From: Acidobacteriota bacterium
GTDB taxonomy: Bacteria > Acidobacteriota > Holophagae > Holophagales > Holophagaceae
NCBI GenBank assembly: GCA_016195985.1
Contig: JACPYP010000003.1
Span: 81,763-145,762, forward strand
Direction of reading: 5' to 3'
Length of the DNA stretch: 64,000 nucleotides
Shown here one piece after another: positions 30,218-39,800 of the stretch. The number at the start of each line of letters is the position of its first letter. Within the stretch, counting starts at the first letter, position 1. The translations under genes and the position numbers were made by a program. The notes below the pieces were generated by a model. It was given only the letters and a program-made list of their open reading frames with translations, did no database searches and was not told the origin of the DNA.

Positions 30218-31975
30218 ATGTCCAAGTTAGAAGCAATCATCAAGGGCCTTGGCTCCAAGCAGATGGGCCGCATCACCGTACTCGACGCCGGGTATGTCGA
30301 GGACGACAGCGCGGAAGGCCAGGAGTTCATGGCCGCGCTGCAGGGTGAGACCCGTGGTCTGCGCGAAGAAGAGGTCGTGCGCGGCGTCGTCGTGGAAATC
30401 CGCGGCAAGGACGTCATCGTCGACATCGGCTACAAGGGGTCGGGCACCGTCAATCTCGACGAGTTCAACAACCCCGACGGCACCCAGGGCGTCCAGGTGG
30501 GTGACGTGGTCGAAGTGCTGCTCGAGATGCTGGAGGACGCCAACGGCAACGTGCGCCTCAGCCGCGAGCGCGCCGAGAAGATGAAGATCTGGGACGAGGT
30601 CGAGAAGGCCTTCCGTTCCAACATGACCGTGCACGGCACCGTGCTCGAGAAAGTCAAGGGCGGTCTGGCGGTCGACATCGGCATCCGCGCCTTCCTGCCC
30701 GGCAGCCAGGTGGACATGAAGCCCGTCCGCAACCTGGATCCCTACCTCGGCAAGTCCTTCGACATGAAGGTCATCAAGGTCAACCGCCGCCGCGGCAACA
30801 TCGTGCTGTCCCGCAAGCTGTTCCTCGAGACCATCAACGCGAGCCTGAAGGAAGAGACCCTCGCGGGCCTCGAAGAGGGCAAGCTGGTCGAGGGCGCCAT
30901 CAAGAACATCACCGAGTACGGCGCCTTCGTCGACCTGGGCGGTGTGGACGGCCTGCTTCACATCACCGACATGTCCTGGGGCCGGCTCAACCACCCCAGC
31001 GAGATGTTCCAGGTGGGCGACAAGGTCGAAGTGGCCGTGCTCAAGTACGACAAGGACACCGAGCGCGTCTCCCTCGGCTACAAGCAGAAGTTCCCGGATC
31101 CCTGGCTCTCCGTCGAGGAGCGCTACCCCATCCAGGCTTCGGTCAAGGGCAAGGTTGTCTCCATCACTGACTACGGCGCATTCGTCGAGCTCGAGCCCGG
31201 CATCGAAGGTCTGGTGCACGTCTCCGAGATGAGCTGGACCAAGAAGGTCAAGTCCGCCAAGGGCATGGTCAACCTGGGCGACCAGGTCGAGGCCCTCATC
31301 CTGCAGGTGGACAGCGAGAACCGCCGCATCAGCCTCGGCATGAAGCAGATCACCCCGAACCCCTGGATGGCCATCGCCGAGAAGTACCAGCCCGGCATGA
31401 TCGTCACGGGCACCGTGCGCAACATCACGGAGTTCGGCGCCTTCATCGAGCTGGAAGAGGGCATCGACGGCCTGATCCACGTGTCCGACTTCAGCTGGAC
31501 CAAGAAGATCAAGCACCCCGGCGAGATCGTGAAGAAGGGCGACGAAGTCACCGCCAAGGTGCTCAACCTCGATCCCCTGGCTCAGCGCATGAGCCTCGGC
31601 GTGAAGCAGATGGAGCCCAACGTCTGGGAGATCTTCTTCGAGAACCACAATGTCGGCACCGTCATCACCGGCAAGATCGCCCGCCTGACCGATTTCGGCG
31701 CCTTCGTCGACCTCGGCGATGGCATCGAGGGCCTGGTGCACGTCTCCGAACTGAGCCGCAAGCGGGTGGAGGACATCCAGAAGGAGTTCGCCGCCGGCCA
31801 GGAGCTCACCATGAAGATCGTGAAGCTCGATCCCACCGAGCGCCGCATCGGCCTCTCCGTCAAGCAGCTGGAGCAGGACATGGAGCGTGGCGACCTGGAA
31901 GCCGCCAAGGCCCGCCAGCCTGAGTTCAAGAAGGCCACCCTCGCGGATGCCTTCAACAAGGCAGAGCGGGAGTAG
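30218..31975 (+). CDS. rpsA: 30S ribosomal protein S1
   Basis: A 585-residue S1 with six S1/OB-fold repeats, the bacterial standard. The repeats are recognisable by YGAFVDLGGVDGLLHITDMSW (third), YGAFVELEPGIEGLVHVSEMSW, FGAFIELEEGIDGLIHVSDFSW and FGAFVDLGDGIEGLVHVSELS; the first two are the more diverged ribosome-binding domains. It binds mRNA upstream of the start site and aids initiation. AGAGGTGG precedes the ATG at 30218. A strong terminator follows 16 bp after the stop, and the gene's last 27 bp plus that terminator recur downstream at 32223-32293. Confidence 0.97.
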   Translation: MSKLEAIIKGLGSKQMGRITVLDAGYVEDDSAEGQEFMAALQGETRGLREEEVVRGVVVEIRGKDVIVDIGYKGSGTVNLDEFNNPDGTQGVQVGDVVEVLLEMLEDANGNVRLSRERAEKMKIWDEVEKAFRSNMTVHGTVLEKVKGGLAVDIGIRAFLPGSQVDMKPVRNLDPYLGKSFDMKVIKVNRRRGNIVLSRKLFLETINASLKEETLAGLEEGKLVEGAIKNITEYGAFVDLGGVDGLLHITDMSWGRLNHPSEMFQVGDKVEVAVLKYDKDTERVSLGYKQKFPDPWLSVEERYPIQASVKGKVVSITDYGAFVELEPGIEGLVHVSEMSWTKKVKSAKGMVNLGDQVEALILQVDSENRRISLGMKQITPNPWMAIAEKYQPGMIVTGTVRNITEFGAFIELEEGIDGLIHVSDFSWTKKIKHPGEIVKKGDEVTAKVLNLDPLAQRMSLGVKQMEPNVWEIFFENHNVGTVITGKIARLTDFGAFVDLGDGIEGLVHVSELSRKRVEDIQKEFAAGQELTMKIVKLDPTERRIGLSVKQLEQDMERGDLEAAKARQPEFKKATLADAFNKAERE

Positions 31976-31991
31976 GTTCCTTCCGCTCTCA

Positions 31992-32019
31992 GACAAAGCC
32001 CCCGCGAGGGGGCTTTGTC
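31992..32019 (+). terminator. Terminator of rpsA
   Basis: A perfect 12-bp stem (GACAAAGCCCCC and complement) with a GCGA tetraloop of the stable GNRA class, 16 bp after the rpsA stop. The right arm contains CTTTGTC and no longer T-run follows. A near-identical copy occurs at 32266-32293. Confidence 0.8.
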
Positions 32020-32047
32020 GTGGTTGGAGAGGTCTGAGTATCCCGAA

Positions 32048-32219
32048 GGGATGCGAAGAGAACGACGCCGGTCCGAAGCCGAACCAGCCCCTTACCGGTT
32101 TCGTTATCTGGAACCGAGAGGATGGGGTTGGAGGTCTTCGCATCAGGGATGCGAAGAGAACGACGCCGGTCCGAAGCCGAACCAGCCCCTTACCGGTTTC
32201 GTTATCTGGAACCGAGAGG
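32048..32219. repeat. 74-bp direct repeat, two identical copies
   Basis: Copies 32048-32121 and 32146-32219 are identical over 74 bp (starting GGGATGCGAAGAGAACGACG) and 24 bp apart. They lie between rpsA and its duplicated tail, within a 479-bp stretch (31976-32454) that has no convincing gene. No terminal inverted repeats or transposase are seen. Confidence 0.88.
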
Positions 32220-32222
32220 GTG

Positions 32223-32293
32223 GCCTTCAACAAGGCAGAGCGGGAGTCAGTTCCTTCCGCCCTCAGACAAGGCCCCCGCGAGGGGGCTTTGTC
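32223..32293 (+). pseudogene. Duplicated 3' end of rpsA with its terminator
   Basis: These 71 bp match 31949-32019 with 4 differences. They correspond to the last nine codons of rpsA (AFNKAERE plus the stop position), the spacer and the GNRA-loop terminator. The stop TAG has become TCA in the copy, so it is not a functional end of a gene. The terminator stem is kept, with one G-T wobble. Non-coding relic or functional tandem terminator. Confidence 0.85.
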
Positions 32294-32454
32294 TGGCAAG
32301 GCCTTCGGGGCGGTCCCTGGCAAAAGGCCGTCAAACCGCCTATTCCGGGTCCCCAGGCTGGAAATCAGTGGGGTAAATCCTGTTGTCGGTCACACTGGGC
32401 GGGGGCTAAACTCAGTACCAATTGAATGCTGTACAAACCCGCAAAGGAAGCTCC

Positions 32455-34797
32455 ATGAGCGAACTTACTCGGAAGGAAGTGGTCTTCATCCTCAACTCGG
32501 GGAAGAACTTCCACCGCACGGATTTGAGCGGCCTCGACCTCCGAGGGTTCGATTTCACGGGGGCCAACCTCAGTGAGGCGAATCTGGCTGGTGCTGTGCT
32601 CAACCAGACCCTCCTGCACAGCGCCAACCTGGCCGGGGCCGACCTGCGTCTGGCCAACCTGGATGAAGCCAACCTCGAGGGCGCCAACCTCAGCCGGGCC
32701 AGGCTGGCCGGCGCCAACCTTTCGGCGGCGAACCTCTCCAACGCCGATCTGACCTTCTTCGACATCCAGCAGTACGAGCCAGCCACTGTGCCCAATCTGG
32801 CAGGCGCCAACCTTGCCGGGGCCAAGCTCAACGGCGTGACCCTCACGGGCCTCGACCTCAGCGGCAAGGATCTCCGCGGCGCCGACCTGAGCGGCGCCGA
32901 CCTCCGTCAGACCGTGCTCGAAGGCGCCAACCTCCAGGGCGCCAACCTTGGCCAGGCCAACCTGGTGGGCGCCAACCTCGCCAAAGCGAACCTGGCGGGC
33001 GCCAGCCTCCAGGCAGCCACCCTGGGCGGGGCCAACCTGAACCTTGCCAACCTGGGCGGCAGCAACCTGGCCGACGCCGATCTCCACTGGGCCAGCCTCA
33101 CGGAAGCCAACCTGGAGGGCGCGAACCTCAGCCGGGCCAACCTGAAGGGCACGAACCTCAGCGGCGCCAACCTGGCGGGGGCGGACCTCCGCCATCTCGA
33201 CATCCTGAAATACGAGCGGGACGACGTCCCCAAGCTCAAGGGCGCGAACCTCAGCGGCGCCAACCTGCACGGCACCAACCTGCGCGCCATGGATCTGGGC
33301 CGCACGAACCTCAGCGGGGCCGATCTCGGCGAGACCGTGTTGCGTCAGGTCAACTTCGAAGGCGCGGATCTGCGGGAAGCCAGCCTCAAGGCCGCGGATC
33401 TCAGCGGCTGCAACCTCAGCAGCTCGGTGCTGGCCGGGGCCAACCTGGGCGCGGCCCAGCTCGCGGGCGCCGTGCTCGGCAACGCGGACCTGCGCGGCGC
33501 GGATCTCACCGGCGCCGACCTGAGCGACATCAACCTCACCGGCGCGAACCTCAGCAACGCGAACCTGACCGGCGCCAGCCTCACGGGCGCGCAGCTGGAC
33601 GGCGCGGTGCTGGCGGGCACCCTGCTGGTGGGCGCCAACCTCAGCAAAGTGGATCTATCCCGCAAGAACATGAAGGGGGCCGATCTCTCCAAAGCCGATC
33701 TCAGCGAGACCAATCTCGACGGCGCCAACCTAGCGAGCGCGCTCTTTACGGACGCCAAACTCAGCGAAACCCATCTGGGTGGGGCAAACCTCCGCGGCGC
33801 CAAGCTCAGCGGCGACGATCTGCGCACTGCCAACCTCTGCGGCGCGGATCTCTCCGGCGCCGATCTCGCCGGGGCGGATCTGGCCGGCAGCATCCTCAGC
33901 GCCAACCTGCATGACGCCAACCTTTTCGCAGCCAACCTGCGGGGCGCGACCCTGGATCGCGCCGTGCTCACCGGCTCGAACCTGTCCGGCGTGGATCTCA
34001 GCGGCTTCTCCCTCGAGGGCATGGATCTGAACCACGCCCAGCTCAACAATGCGAACCTCACCGGCGCCAAACTCAAGGGTGCCATTCTGCGCGGTGCCCA
34101 GGGCCTCGGTGCCGATTTCAGCGGCACGGACCTGACCAGCGCCGATCTGCGCAATTCGGATTTCAGCGGCAGCAATTTCTTCGCCTGCAACTTCGAAGGA
34201 GCCAACCTGCGGGAAGCCAACCTGGCCTCCCTGCCCACGGAATCCCGCGGCGAATACCGCACGAACCTCAGCAACGCCAACCTGAGCCGGGCCAATCTGA
34301 GCGGCGCCAACCTCTACCAGGCCAACCTGAACGAGGCCAACCTGGTGAACGCCGACCTCACGGGCGCCAGCTTGGTGTGGGCCGATCTCCGGGGCGTGGA
34401 CCTGCGCCAGACCTCCCTGAAGGACACGGATCTCCGCCAGGCCAACCTGGACGGCGCGAACCTCTGCGGGGCTGATCTCCGCGAGACCATCCTCCAGGAC
34501 GCCTACCTCGATGGCGCGAACCTCTCCGGCGCCAACCTGTCGGGCGTGAACCTCTCCGGCGCCGACCTGCGCCACACCAACCTCATCGACGCCAGCCTCG
34601 ATGGAGCCGACCTCAGCGCCGCCAACCTCAACGGCGCGAACATGGTCTGGGCCAACCTGAGCGGCGCCAACCTGGGCAAGGCCAACCTCTCCCGGGCCAA
34701 GCTCAGCGGGGCCAACCTGGGCGGCGCCGACCTGCGCGAAGCCATCCTGGACGATGCCAACCTGGATGCCACGAACCTCACGGGTTCCAAGCGGTAG
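32455..34797 (+). CDS. Giant pentapeptide repeat protein
   Basis: A 780-residue protein almost wholly made of A(D/N)LxX pentapeptides (ANLSGANLAGADLR and so on), well over 100 in a row. It should form a very long right-handed quadrilateral beta-helix. The first 35 residues (SELTRKEVVFILNSGKNFHRTDL) form a non-repeat cap. The helix is interrupted twice by a similar insert: FFDIQQYEPATVPNLAG at about 100 and HLDILKYERDDVPKLKG at about 250, and again near 600 by SLPTESRGEYRTNL. There is no signal peptide or membrane segment. AAGGA lies 6 nt before the ATG. Known pentapeptide proteins include DNA-mimic gyrase inhibitors (Qnr, MfpA), but those are near 200 residues; no function is claimed. Long antisense frames here are shadows of the repeat. 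Confidence 0.9.
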   Translation: MSELTRKEVVFILNSGKNFHRTDLSGLDLRGFDFTGANLSEANLAGAVLNQTLLHSANLAGADLRLANLDEANLEGANLSRARLAGANLSAANLSNADLTFFDIQQYEPATVPNLAGANLAGAKLNGVTLTGLDLSGKDLRGADLSGADLRQTVLEGANLQGANLGQANLVGANLAKANLAGASLQAATLGGANLNLANLGGSNLADADLHWASLTEANLEGANLSRANLKGTNLSGANLAGADLRHLDILKYERDDVPKLKGANLSGANLHGTNLRAMDLGRTNLSGADLGETVLRQVNFEGADLREASLKAADLSGCNLSSSVLAGANLGAAQLAGAVLGNADLRGADLTGADLSDINLTGANLSNANLTGASLTGAQLDGAVLAGTLLVGANLSKVDLSRKNMKGADLSKADLSETNLDGANLASALFTDAKLSETHLGGANLRGAKLSGDDLRTANLCGADLSGADLAGADLAGSILSANLHDANLFAANLRGATLDRAVLTGSNLSGVDLSGFSLEGMDLNHAQLNNANLTGAKLKGAILRGAQGLGADFSGTDLTSADLRNSDFSGSNFFACNFEGANLREANLASLPTESRGEYRTNLSNANLSRANLSGANLYQANLNEANLVNADLTGASLVWADLRGVDLRQTSLKDTDLRQANLDGANLCGADLRETILQDAYLDGANLSGANLSGVNLSGADLRHTNLIDASLDGADLSAANLNGANMVWANLSGANLGKANLSRAKLSGANLGGADLREAILDDANLDATNLTGSKR

Positions 34798-34821
34798 GCT
34801 CGCGGCTCATCTCCTGCCTTG

Positions 34822-35019
34822 AAAAGATCTCCACCAAGGACACGAAGACGCCCCGCGGGTGCAGGAAGAAGACAAAGGAGCGCCCTTGGTTCATCCCAGG
34901 TGAGGGTTGGCCAGGGCGGCTCTTCGTCCGGCTTTCGTCTGCCATGACTGAACGCCCTCCGCAGCAGGTCAGTGCAGGGGGCGCCCTTCCCTATCTTTGT
35001 GTCCTCGTGGAGGTTTTTA
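34822..35019. repeat. Dispersed palindromic repeat, CACGAAGACG type, with long loop
   Basis: Left arm 34822-34850 (containing CCACCAAGGACACGAAG) and right arm 34995-35019 (containing TTGTGTCCTCGTGGAGG) pair imperfectly around a loop of about 145 bp. The loop has no recognisable gene and may be an insertion into a formerly compact hairpin. It fills the gap between the pentapeptide and bactofilin genes, and the last 3 bp overlap the end of the bactofilin gene. Confidence 0.6.
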
Positions 35020-35535
35020 GAACCGGTTCCGATCCAACCCCCGCGGCACGGGGATGATCTCGGGCGCGGCTCCGTGGGTGCCCGAATTCAGGGCGGCCAC
35101 GGGCGAGAAGCGCTCCTGCACCCGCTCGTCCCGGCGGGGGACCAGGGGCACCGGCTCCTGCTGCTTGGGCCTCGGCGGCAGCTGACAGGTGCCCTGGAGC
35201 ATGCCGCCCTCGTCTACCACCAGGGAACCCAGCTCCACTTCGCCTTCCACCCAGCCGGTGCCCAGGATTTCCAAGCATCCCGAAACCTTGACGATGCCTT
35301 CCACCCGGCCGGTCACGGTCAGGTGCTTGGAATGAATGGTGCCTTTCACCAGGCCCGTGGGTGCCACGACCACCTGCCCCTCGCTGATGATGGTGCCTTC
35401 CACGGTGCCTTCCACCCGCAGGCCATTGGCGCCCGCGTGGATCTCTCCCTGCCAGCGGGTGCCCTCCCCAAGGAGGGTGCATATTGGTTCGGCCGCGGGG
35501 CGCGACGTGCCAACCTTGTTTCCCAAAGAGAACAT
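35017..35535 (-). CDS. Bactofilin-family polymer-forming cytoskeletal protein
   Basis: A 172-residue protein. The central bactofilin (DUF583) beta-helix runs from about residue 28 to 125: GTRWQGEIHAGANGLRVEGTVEG, VVVAPTGLVKGTIHSKHLTVTGRVEG and LEILGTGWVEGEVELGSLVVDEGG. The flanking tails are proline- and charge-rich and probably disordered. Bactofilins polymerise without nucleotides and organise cell shape or polar structures. The ATG at 35535 has GGGGG 4 nt upstream; the frame continues far upstream, but only as a shadow of sbcD. Confidence 0.87.
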   Translation of the reverse strand: MFSLGNKVGTSRPAAEPICTLLGEGTRWQGEIHAGANGLRVEGTVEGTIISEGQVVVAPTGLVKGTIHSKHLTVTGRVEGIVKVSGCLEILGTGWVEGEVELGSLVVDEGGMLQGTCQLPPRPKQQEPVPLVPRRDERVQERFSPVAALNSGTHGAAPEIIPVPRGLDRNRF

Positions 35536-35751
35536 GGATCCCCCGGACCCGGAACCGACTTGCGGCGCGCCCGGCGGCGGCACCGGACCGGCAGGAGGCC
35601 GGCCTTCCTTCTCTTCGGCCGGACGGGTCCAGAAACTTAAGAACCAGGCAACCAGATCCCCGGCCCCCCTCCAAGTCGTTCCCCACCTTGGAGGAAGGCG
35701 CGCCGGAATGCCATACTCCCCACGGTGCCCGATGGCTCCCCCCGGATCCCC

Positions 35752-36882
35752 ATGCGCTTTCTCCATACCTCTGACTGGCACCTGGGCAAGACCCTTTGCA
35801 ATGCGAGCCTGCTGGACGATCAAGCCCACGCGTTGGATCAGGTGGTGGCCATGGTGCGCGACACCAAAGCCGAAGCCCTGGTGGTGGCGGGCGATCTCTA
35901 CGACCGCGCCGTGCCGCCCAAGGAGGCCGTGGCCCTGCTGGACGAGACCCTGAACCGCCTGGTGCGCGGCTGCGGCGTGCCCGTGCTCATCATCGCCGGC
36001 AACCACGACAGCCCCGAGCGCCTGGGCTTCGCCTCGGGTTTCCTGGGCACCCAGGGCCTTCACCTGGCCGGCCCGCTGGAAGCAGAACCCAAGCCCATCT
36101 TGATCGGCAACACCGCCTTCCACCTGCTGCCCTATGCGGATCCCGCCATGGCCCGCTACGCCCTGGAAGATGCCGGGCTGCGCACCCACCAGCAGGTGCT
36201 GTCCGCCCAGCTGGAACGGGCCCGGCTGCAGCATCCCTCCGGGCACCGCTTCGTGGCCGTGGCCCATGCCTTCGTGGCCGGCGGCTCCGTATCGGATTCG
36301 GAACTGGGGTTGTCCGTGGGCGGCACCGGCGAAGTGGACGCCTCCCTCTTCTCGTTCACGGATTACACCGCCCTGGGCCACCTGCACCGGCCCCAGGAGG
36401 CGGGCCAGCCCCACGTGCGCTACGCCGGGAGCCTGCTCAAGTACAGCGCCTCCGAGGCCTCGCACGTGAAGGCCCTCACCCTGGTGGAGCTCCCGGACCG
36501 CGGCCCGGCCCGCACCGAGCCGCTGCCCATCGTCCCGCGCCGGGACCTGCGCCGGCTGCGCGGGCTGTTCGAGGACCTCATGAAGGCGCCCAACGGCCCC
36601 ACCGAGGATTACCTCTTTCTCGATCTGCTGGACGAGGGACCGGTGCTGGACGCCATGGCCCGCCTGCGCCAGGTCTACCCCAACCTGCTCGGCATCCAGC
36701 CCGCCCCGCCGGCCTCGGCCCCCGCCGAGGGCGTGGAGAGCATCCGCCTGCGTGACCTGGATCCCGACCAGCTGTTCCGCAGTTTCTTCCAGGAAACCCA
36801 GGGGCGCCCCATGAACGAAGAAGAGGCCGCCCTCTTCCTGGACGTGTCGCAAAGCCTCCTCCACCAGGAGGGCCACCCGTGA
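35752..36882 (+). CDS. sbcD: DNA double-strand break nuclease subunit SbcD
   Basis: A 376-residue Mre11-type calcineurin-like phosphoesterase. Metal-binding motifs are in order: RFLHTSDWHLGK, VVAGDLYDRAVPP, IIAGNHDSPERL, FVAVAHAFV and YTALGHLHRPQ. With SbcC it cleaves DNA hairpins and processes double-strand ends. The ATG at 35752 is chosen because the conserved MRFLHTSDWHLGK starts there; an in-frame ATG lies nine codons upstream. The stop overlaps the sbcC GTG start. Confidence 0.95.
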   Translation: MRFLHTSDWHLGKTLCNASLLDDQAHALDQVVAMVRDTKAEALVVAGDLYDRAVPPKEAVALLDETLNRLVRGCGVPVLIIAGNHDSPERLGFASGFLGTQGLHLAGPLEAEPKPILIGNTAFHLLPYADPAMARYALEDAGLRTHQQVLSAQLERARLQHPSGHRFVAVAHAFVAGGSVSDSELGLSVGGTGEVDASLFSFTDYTALGHLHRPQEAGQPHVRYAGSLLKYSASEASHVKALTLVELPDRGPARTEPLPIVPRRDLRRLRGLFEDLMKAPNGPTEDYLFLDLLDEGPVLDAMARLRQVYPNLLGIQPAPPASAPAEGVESIRLRDLDPDQLFRSFFQETQGRPMNEEEAALFLDVSQSLLHQEGHP

Positions 36883-39800
36883 AGCCGCTGCATCTCGCCC
36901 TGGAAGCATTCGGCCCCTACGCGGCCCGGCAGGAACTGGATTTCTCGGACCTGAAGGACCAGGCCTTTTTCCTCATCCACGGCCCCACCGGTGCCGGCAA
37001 AACCAGCATCCTCGACGGCATCAGCTATGCCCTATACGGCGAAACCAGCGGGGGCCAGCGGGAGACGAGGGATCTCCGCAGCCACTTCGCCGCCGCGGAC
37101 ACGCCCACGCGGGTCACCTTTGATTTTGCCCTGGGCGGGCGCCGCTACCGCGTGGCCCGCTCCCCCGAACAGCAGGTGCCCAAGCAGCGGGGCGGAGGCA
37201 CCAAGAAGCAGGCCTACACGGCGAACCTCTGGGAACTGAAGGAGGGCCAGGAGATCCCCCTGGCCACGGAAAAGCCCACCCTCGTCGATCCCAAGGTGGC
37301 CGAACTCATCGGCTTCAAGGCCGACCAGTTCCGCCAAGTGGTGCTCTTGCCGCAGGGCCGCTTCCAGGAGTTCATGCTGGCAGGCTCCACCGAGCGCCAG
37401 GCCATCCTCCAGACCCTTTTCCAGACCTCCCGCTACGCCCGGCTGGCCATCGCCCTCACCGAGGAGGAGAAGGCCCTGAAAGAGGCCATCCGAGGCACCC
37501 AGGCGGAGATCAAGCACCGGCTGGCCCAGGCGGACGTGGCCTCGGTGGAGGCCCTGCCTGCGCTGCTGGAGCAGGCCTCGGAGCTGGCGGAGCGGCTTCT
37601 CCAGGAACAGGCCCAGGCCGGCCAGGAACTGGAGGCCGCCTCCGCCGCCTGGATGGAAGGCGCGCGCAGCGCCGAGCGGCTGGCGGAAGAGGCCTCGGCC
37701 CGTGCCGAGCTGGAGCAGATCCAGGCTCAATCCCGCATCAACGATGCCCGCCGCACGGAACTGGACCGCGCCCGCCGCTGCGAGTCGGTCCTGCCCGCCG
37801 CTGAGCGGCTGGAGGCGGTGCTCGCCCGCATCCGCGCCCAGGAGGCTGAAGAAGCCGCCTTGGCGGAGGCGGCGGAACGGGCCAAAGAAGCCCTCGCCAG
37901 CGCCGAAGGCGCCGTAGCCGAAGCGGAACAACACGAGGTGCGCCGCGAAGAACTGCGCCGCGCCATCGGCCGGCTGCGCGATCTGGAACCCAAGCTGGAG
38001 GCCCTGGAAAAGGCCCGCCAGGAGGCCCGCGAAGCGGCCCTGGGCCGCGGCCGTTTCGGCGATCTGGCCGAAGAGCAGAAGCGGCGCCTGGAGGCCGCGA
38101 AGCAGGAGCTGTCCAGGGCCCGCCTCGCCCAGCAGGACGCGCGGACCGACGCCGCGCAGGAAGCCAACCGCGAAGGCATGCTCTTCTTCGTGCGGAAGCG
38201 CCGGACCCAGCGCGAGGATCTGGAGCGCTCCCTCGAAGAACTGGCCCGGGCCAAGGCCTCGCTGGATGCGGTGATGGAAACCCAGCTGGCCGCGCAAAAG
38301 GCCGTCCAGGCCGCCCGCGAGCGGCACCGCGCCATCCAGGAGCGCCGCCTGGCGGCCCATGCCGCGCGGCTCGCCAAGGATCTCAGGCCCGGCGAAGCCT
38401 GCCCCGTCTGCGGCAGCGGCACCCATCCCCACCCCGCCCTGCCCTCCGGAGACCTGCCCGACGAACAGGACGTGCGCCTGGCCATGGAACTGCAGGAGGA
38501 CGCCGAAACCGCCCTGGCCCGGGCCCAGGACGCCACCGCCTCGCGTTCGGCCGCCGTGGAGATCGCACGAAGCCGCCGCCAGGATCTCATCGAGGCTCTG
38601 GGTGAGCACGCGGACGTGAGCCTGGAGACCCTCGTCGTCCTGGAGTCCCGCCACAAGGATGAACTCGACCGCAGCCGCGCCGCCTCCGCCAACCTCGATG
38701 CCATCGAGCGGCAGATGCAGCAGGCCGAAGAGGCGAGGAACCAAGCCGAAGCCAAGCTGTCGGAGATCCACCAGCGCCTGCACGACCTGATGGTGCAGGA
38801 AGCCGGCGCCAAGGCCCGCATGGAAATGCTGGAGACGGACCTCCTGCAGGAGCTCCGCGTGCCCGGGGCCCTCTCCACCCAGCGCCGCGAGGCGGAGCAG
38901 GCGCTGGAAGCCTCCGAGGCTCAGCTGGCGGCGGCCCGCGCCGCCCGGGAACCGGCCCGCGCCGCCGCCCTGACCGCCGACACCGCCCTCGCCATCCATC
39001 GCAAGCACCTGGAAGCCATCCGGACGGAATCCTGGAGCCTCAGCGAAGCCTTCGACGGAACCCTGGCCGCCGCCCACTTCCACGACCGCGAGGATTTCCA
39101 GCGGGCCCGCCGCGCCCCGGAGGACATCCAAGCCCTCGGCGAGGCCGTGGAGCGGTTCGCCGCGGATCTGGCCGCCGCCACCCAGCGGCTGGAGCAGGCC
39201 CGGCAGCTGGCCGAAGGCCTGAGCGCGCCCGACCTGCCCACCCTCCTGTCCGCGCGGGAAGCGGCCCAGGCCCGCTTCGCCCAGACCTCCGAAGCCCAGG
39301 GCCGGGCGCATTCGGAGCGGGAGGCCCTCGATCGGCTCGAAGCCGACCTGCGCCGCCTGTCAGACGACACCCTCCGGCAGGACCGCCGCTACAAAGCCGC
39401 GGCCAGCCTGGCCCGCGTGGCTCGCGGCGACGACGGCGACCGCATCTCCTTCGAGCGCCACGTGCAGGGCGCCATTCTGGACGAGGTGCTCGTGTCCGCC
39501 TCGGAACGCCTGCGCATCATGAGCAAGCAGCGCTACGCCCTGCGCCGCGCCACCCTCAGCACGGACCAACGCAAGGCCGGAGGCCTGCAACTGGAGATCA
39601 CCGACACGCATACGGGCCGCTCCCGCGCCGTGAGTTCGCTGTCCGGCGGCGAGGGCTTCCAGGCCAGCCTGGCCCTGGCCCTGGGCCTCTCCGACGTGGT
39701 GCAGCGCCACGCGGGCGGCATCCGGCTGGACACCGTCTTCATCGACGAGGGCTTCGGCAGCCTCGATCCCGAAGCGCTGGATCTGGCCCTGCGCACCCTG

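Noticed and set aside
31976..32454. Small plus-strand frames containing RRRSEAEPAPYRFRYLEPRG
   Set aside because: They arise from the two 74-bp repeats, have no ribosome binding site or known motif, and read through the duplicated rpsA terminator.
32365..34575. Repetitive minus-strand frames (VGAAEVRA, RLAPARLA style) opposite the pentapeptide gene
   Set aside because: They are the complement of the pentapeptide codon repeat. The plus-strand reading has the biologically known A(D/N)LxX pattern and a ribosome binding site.
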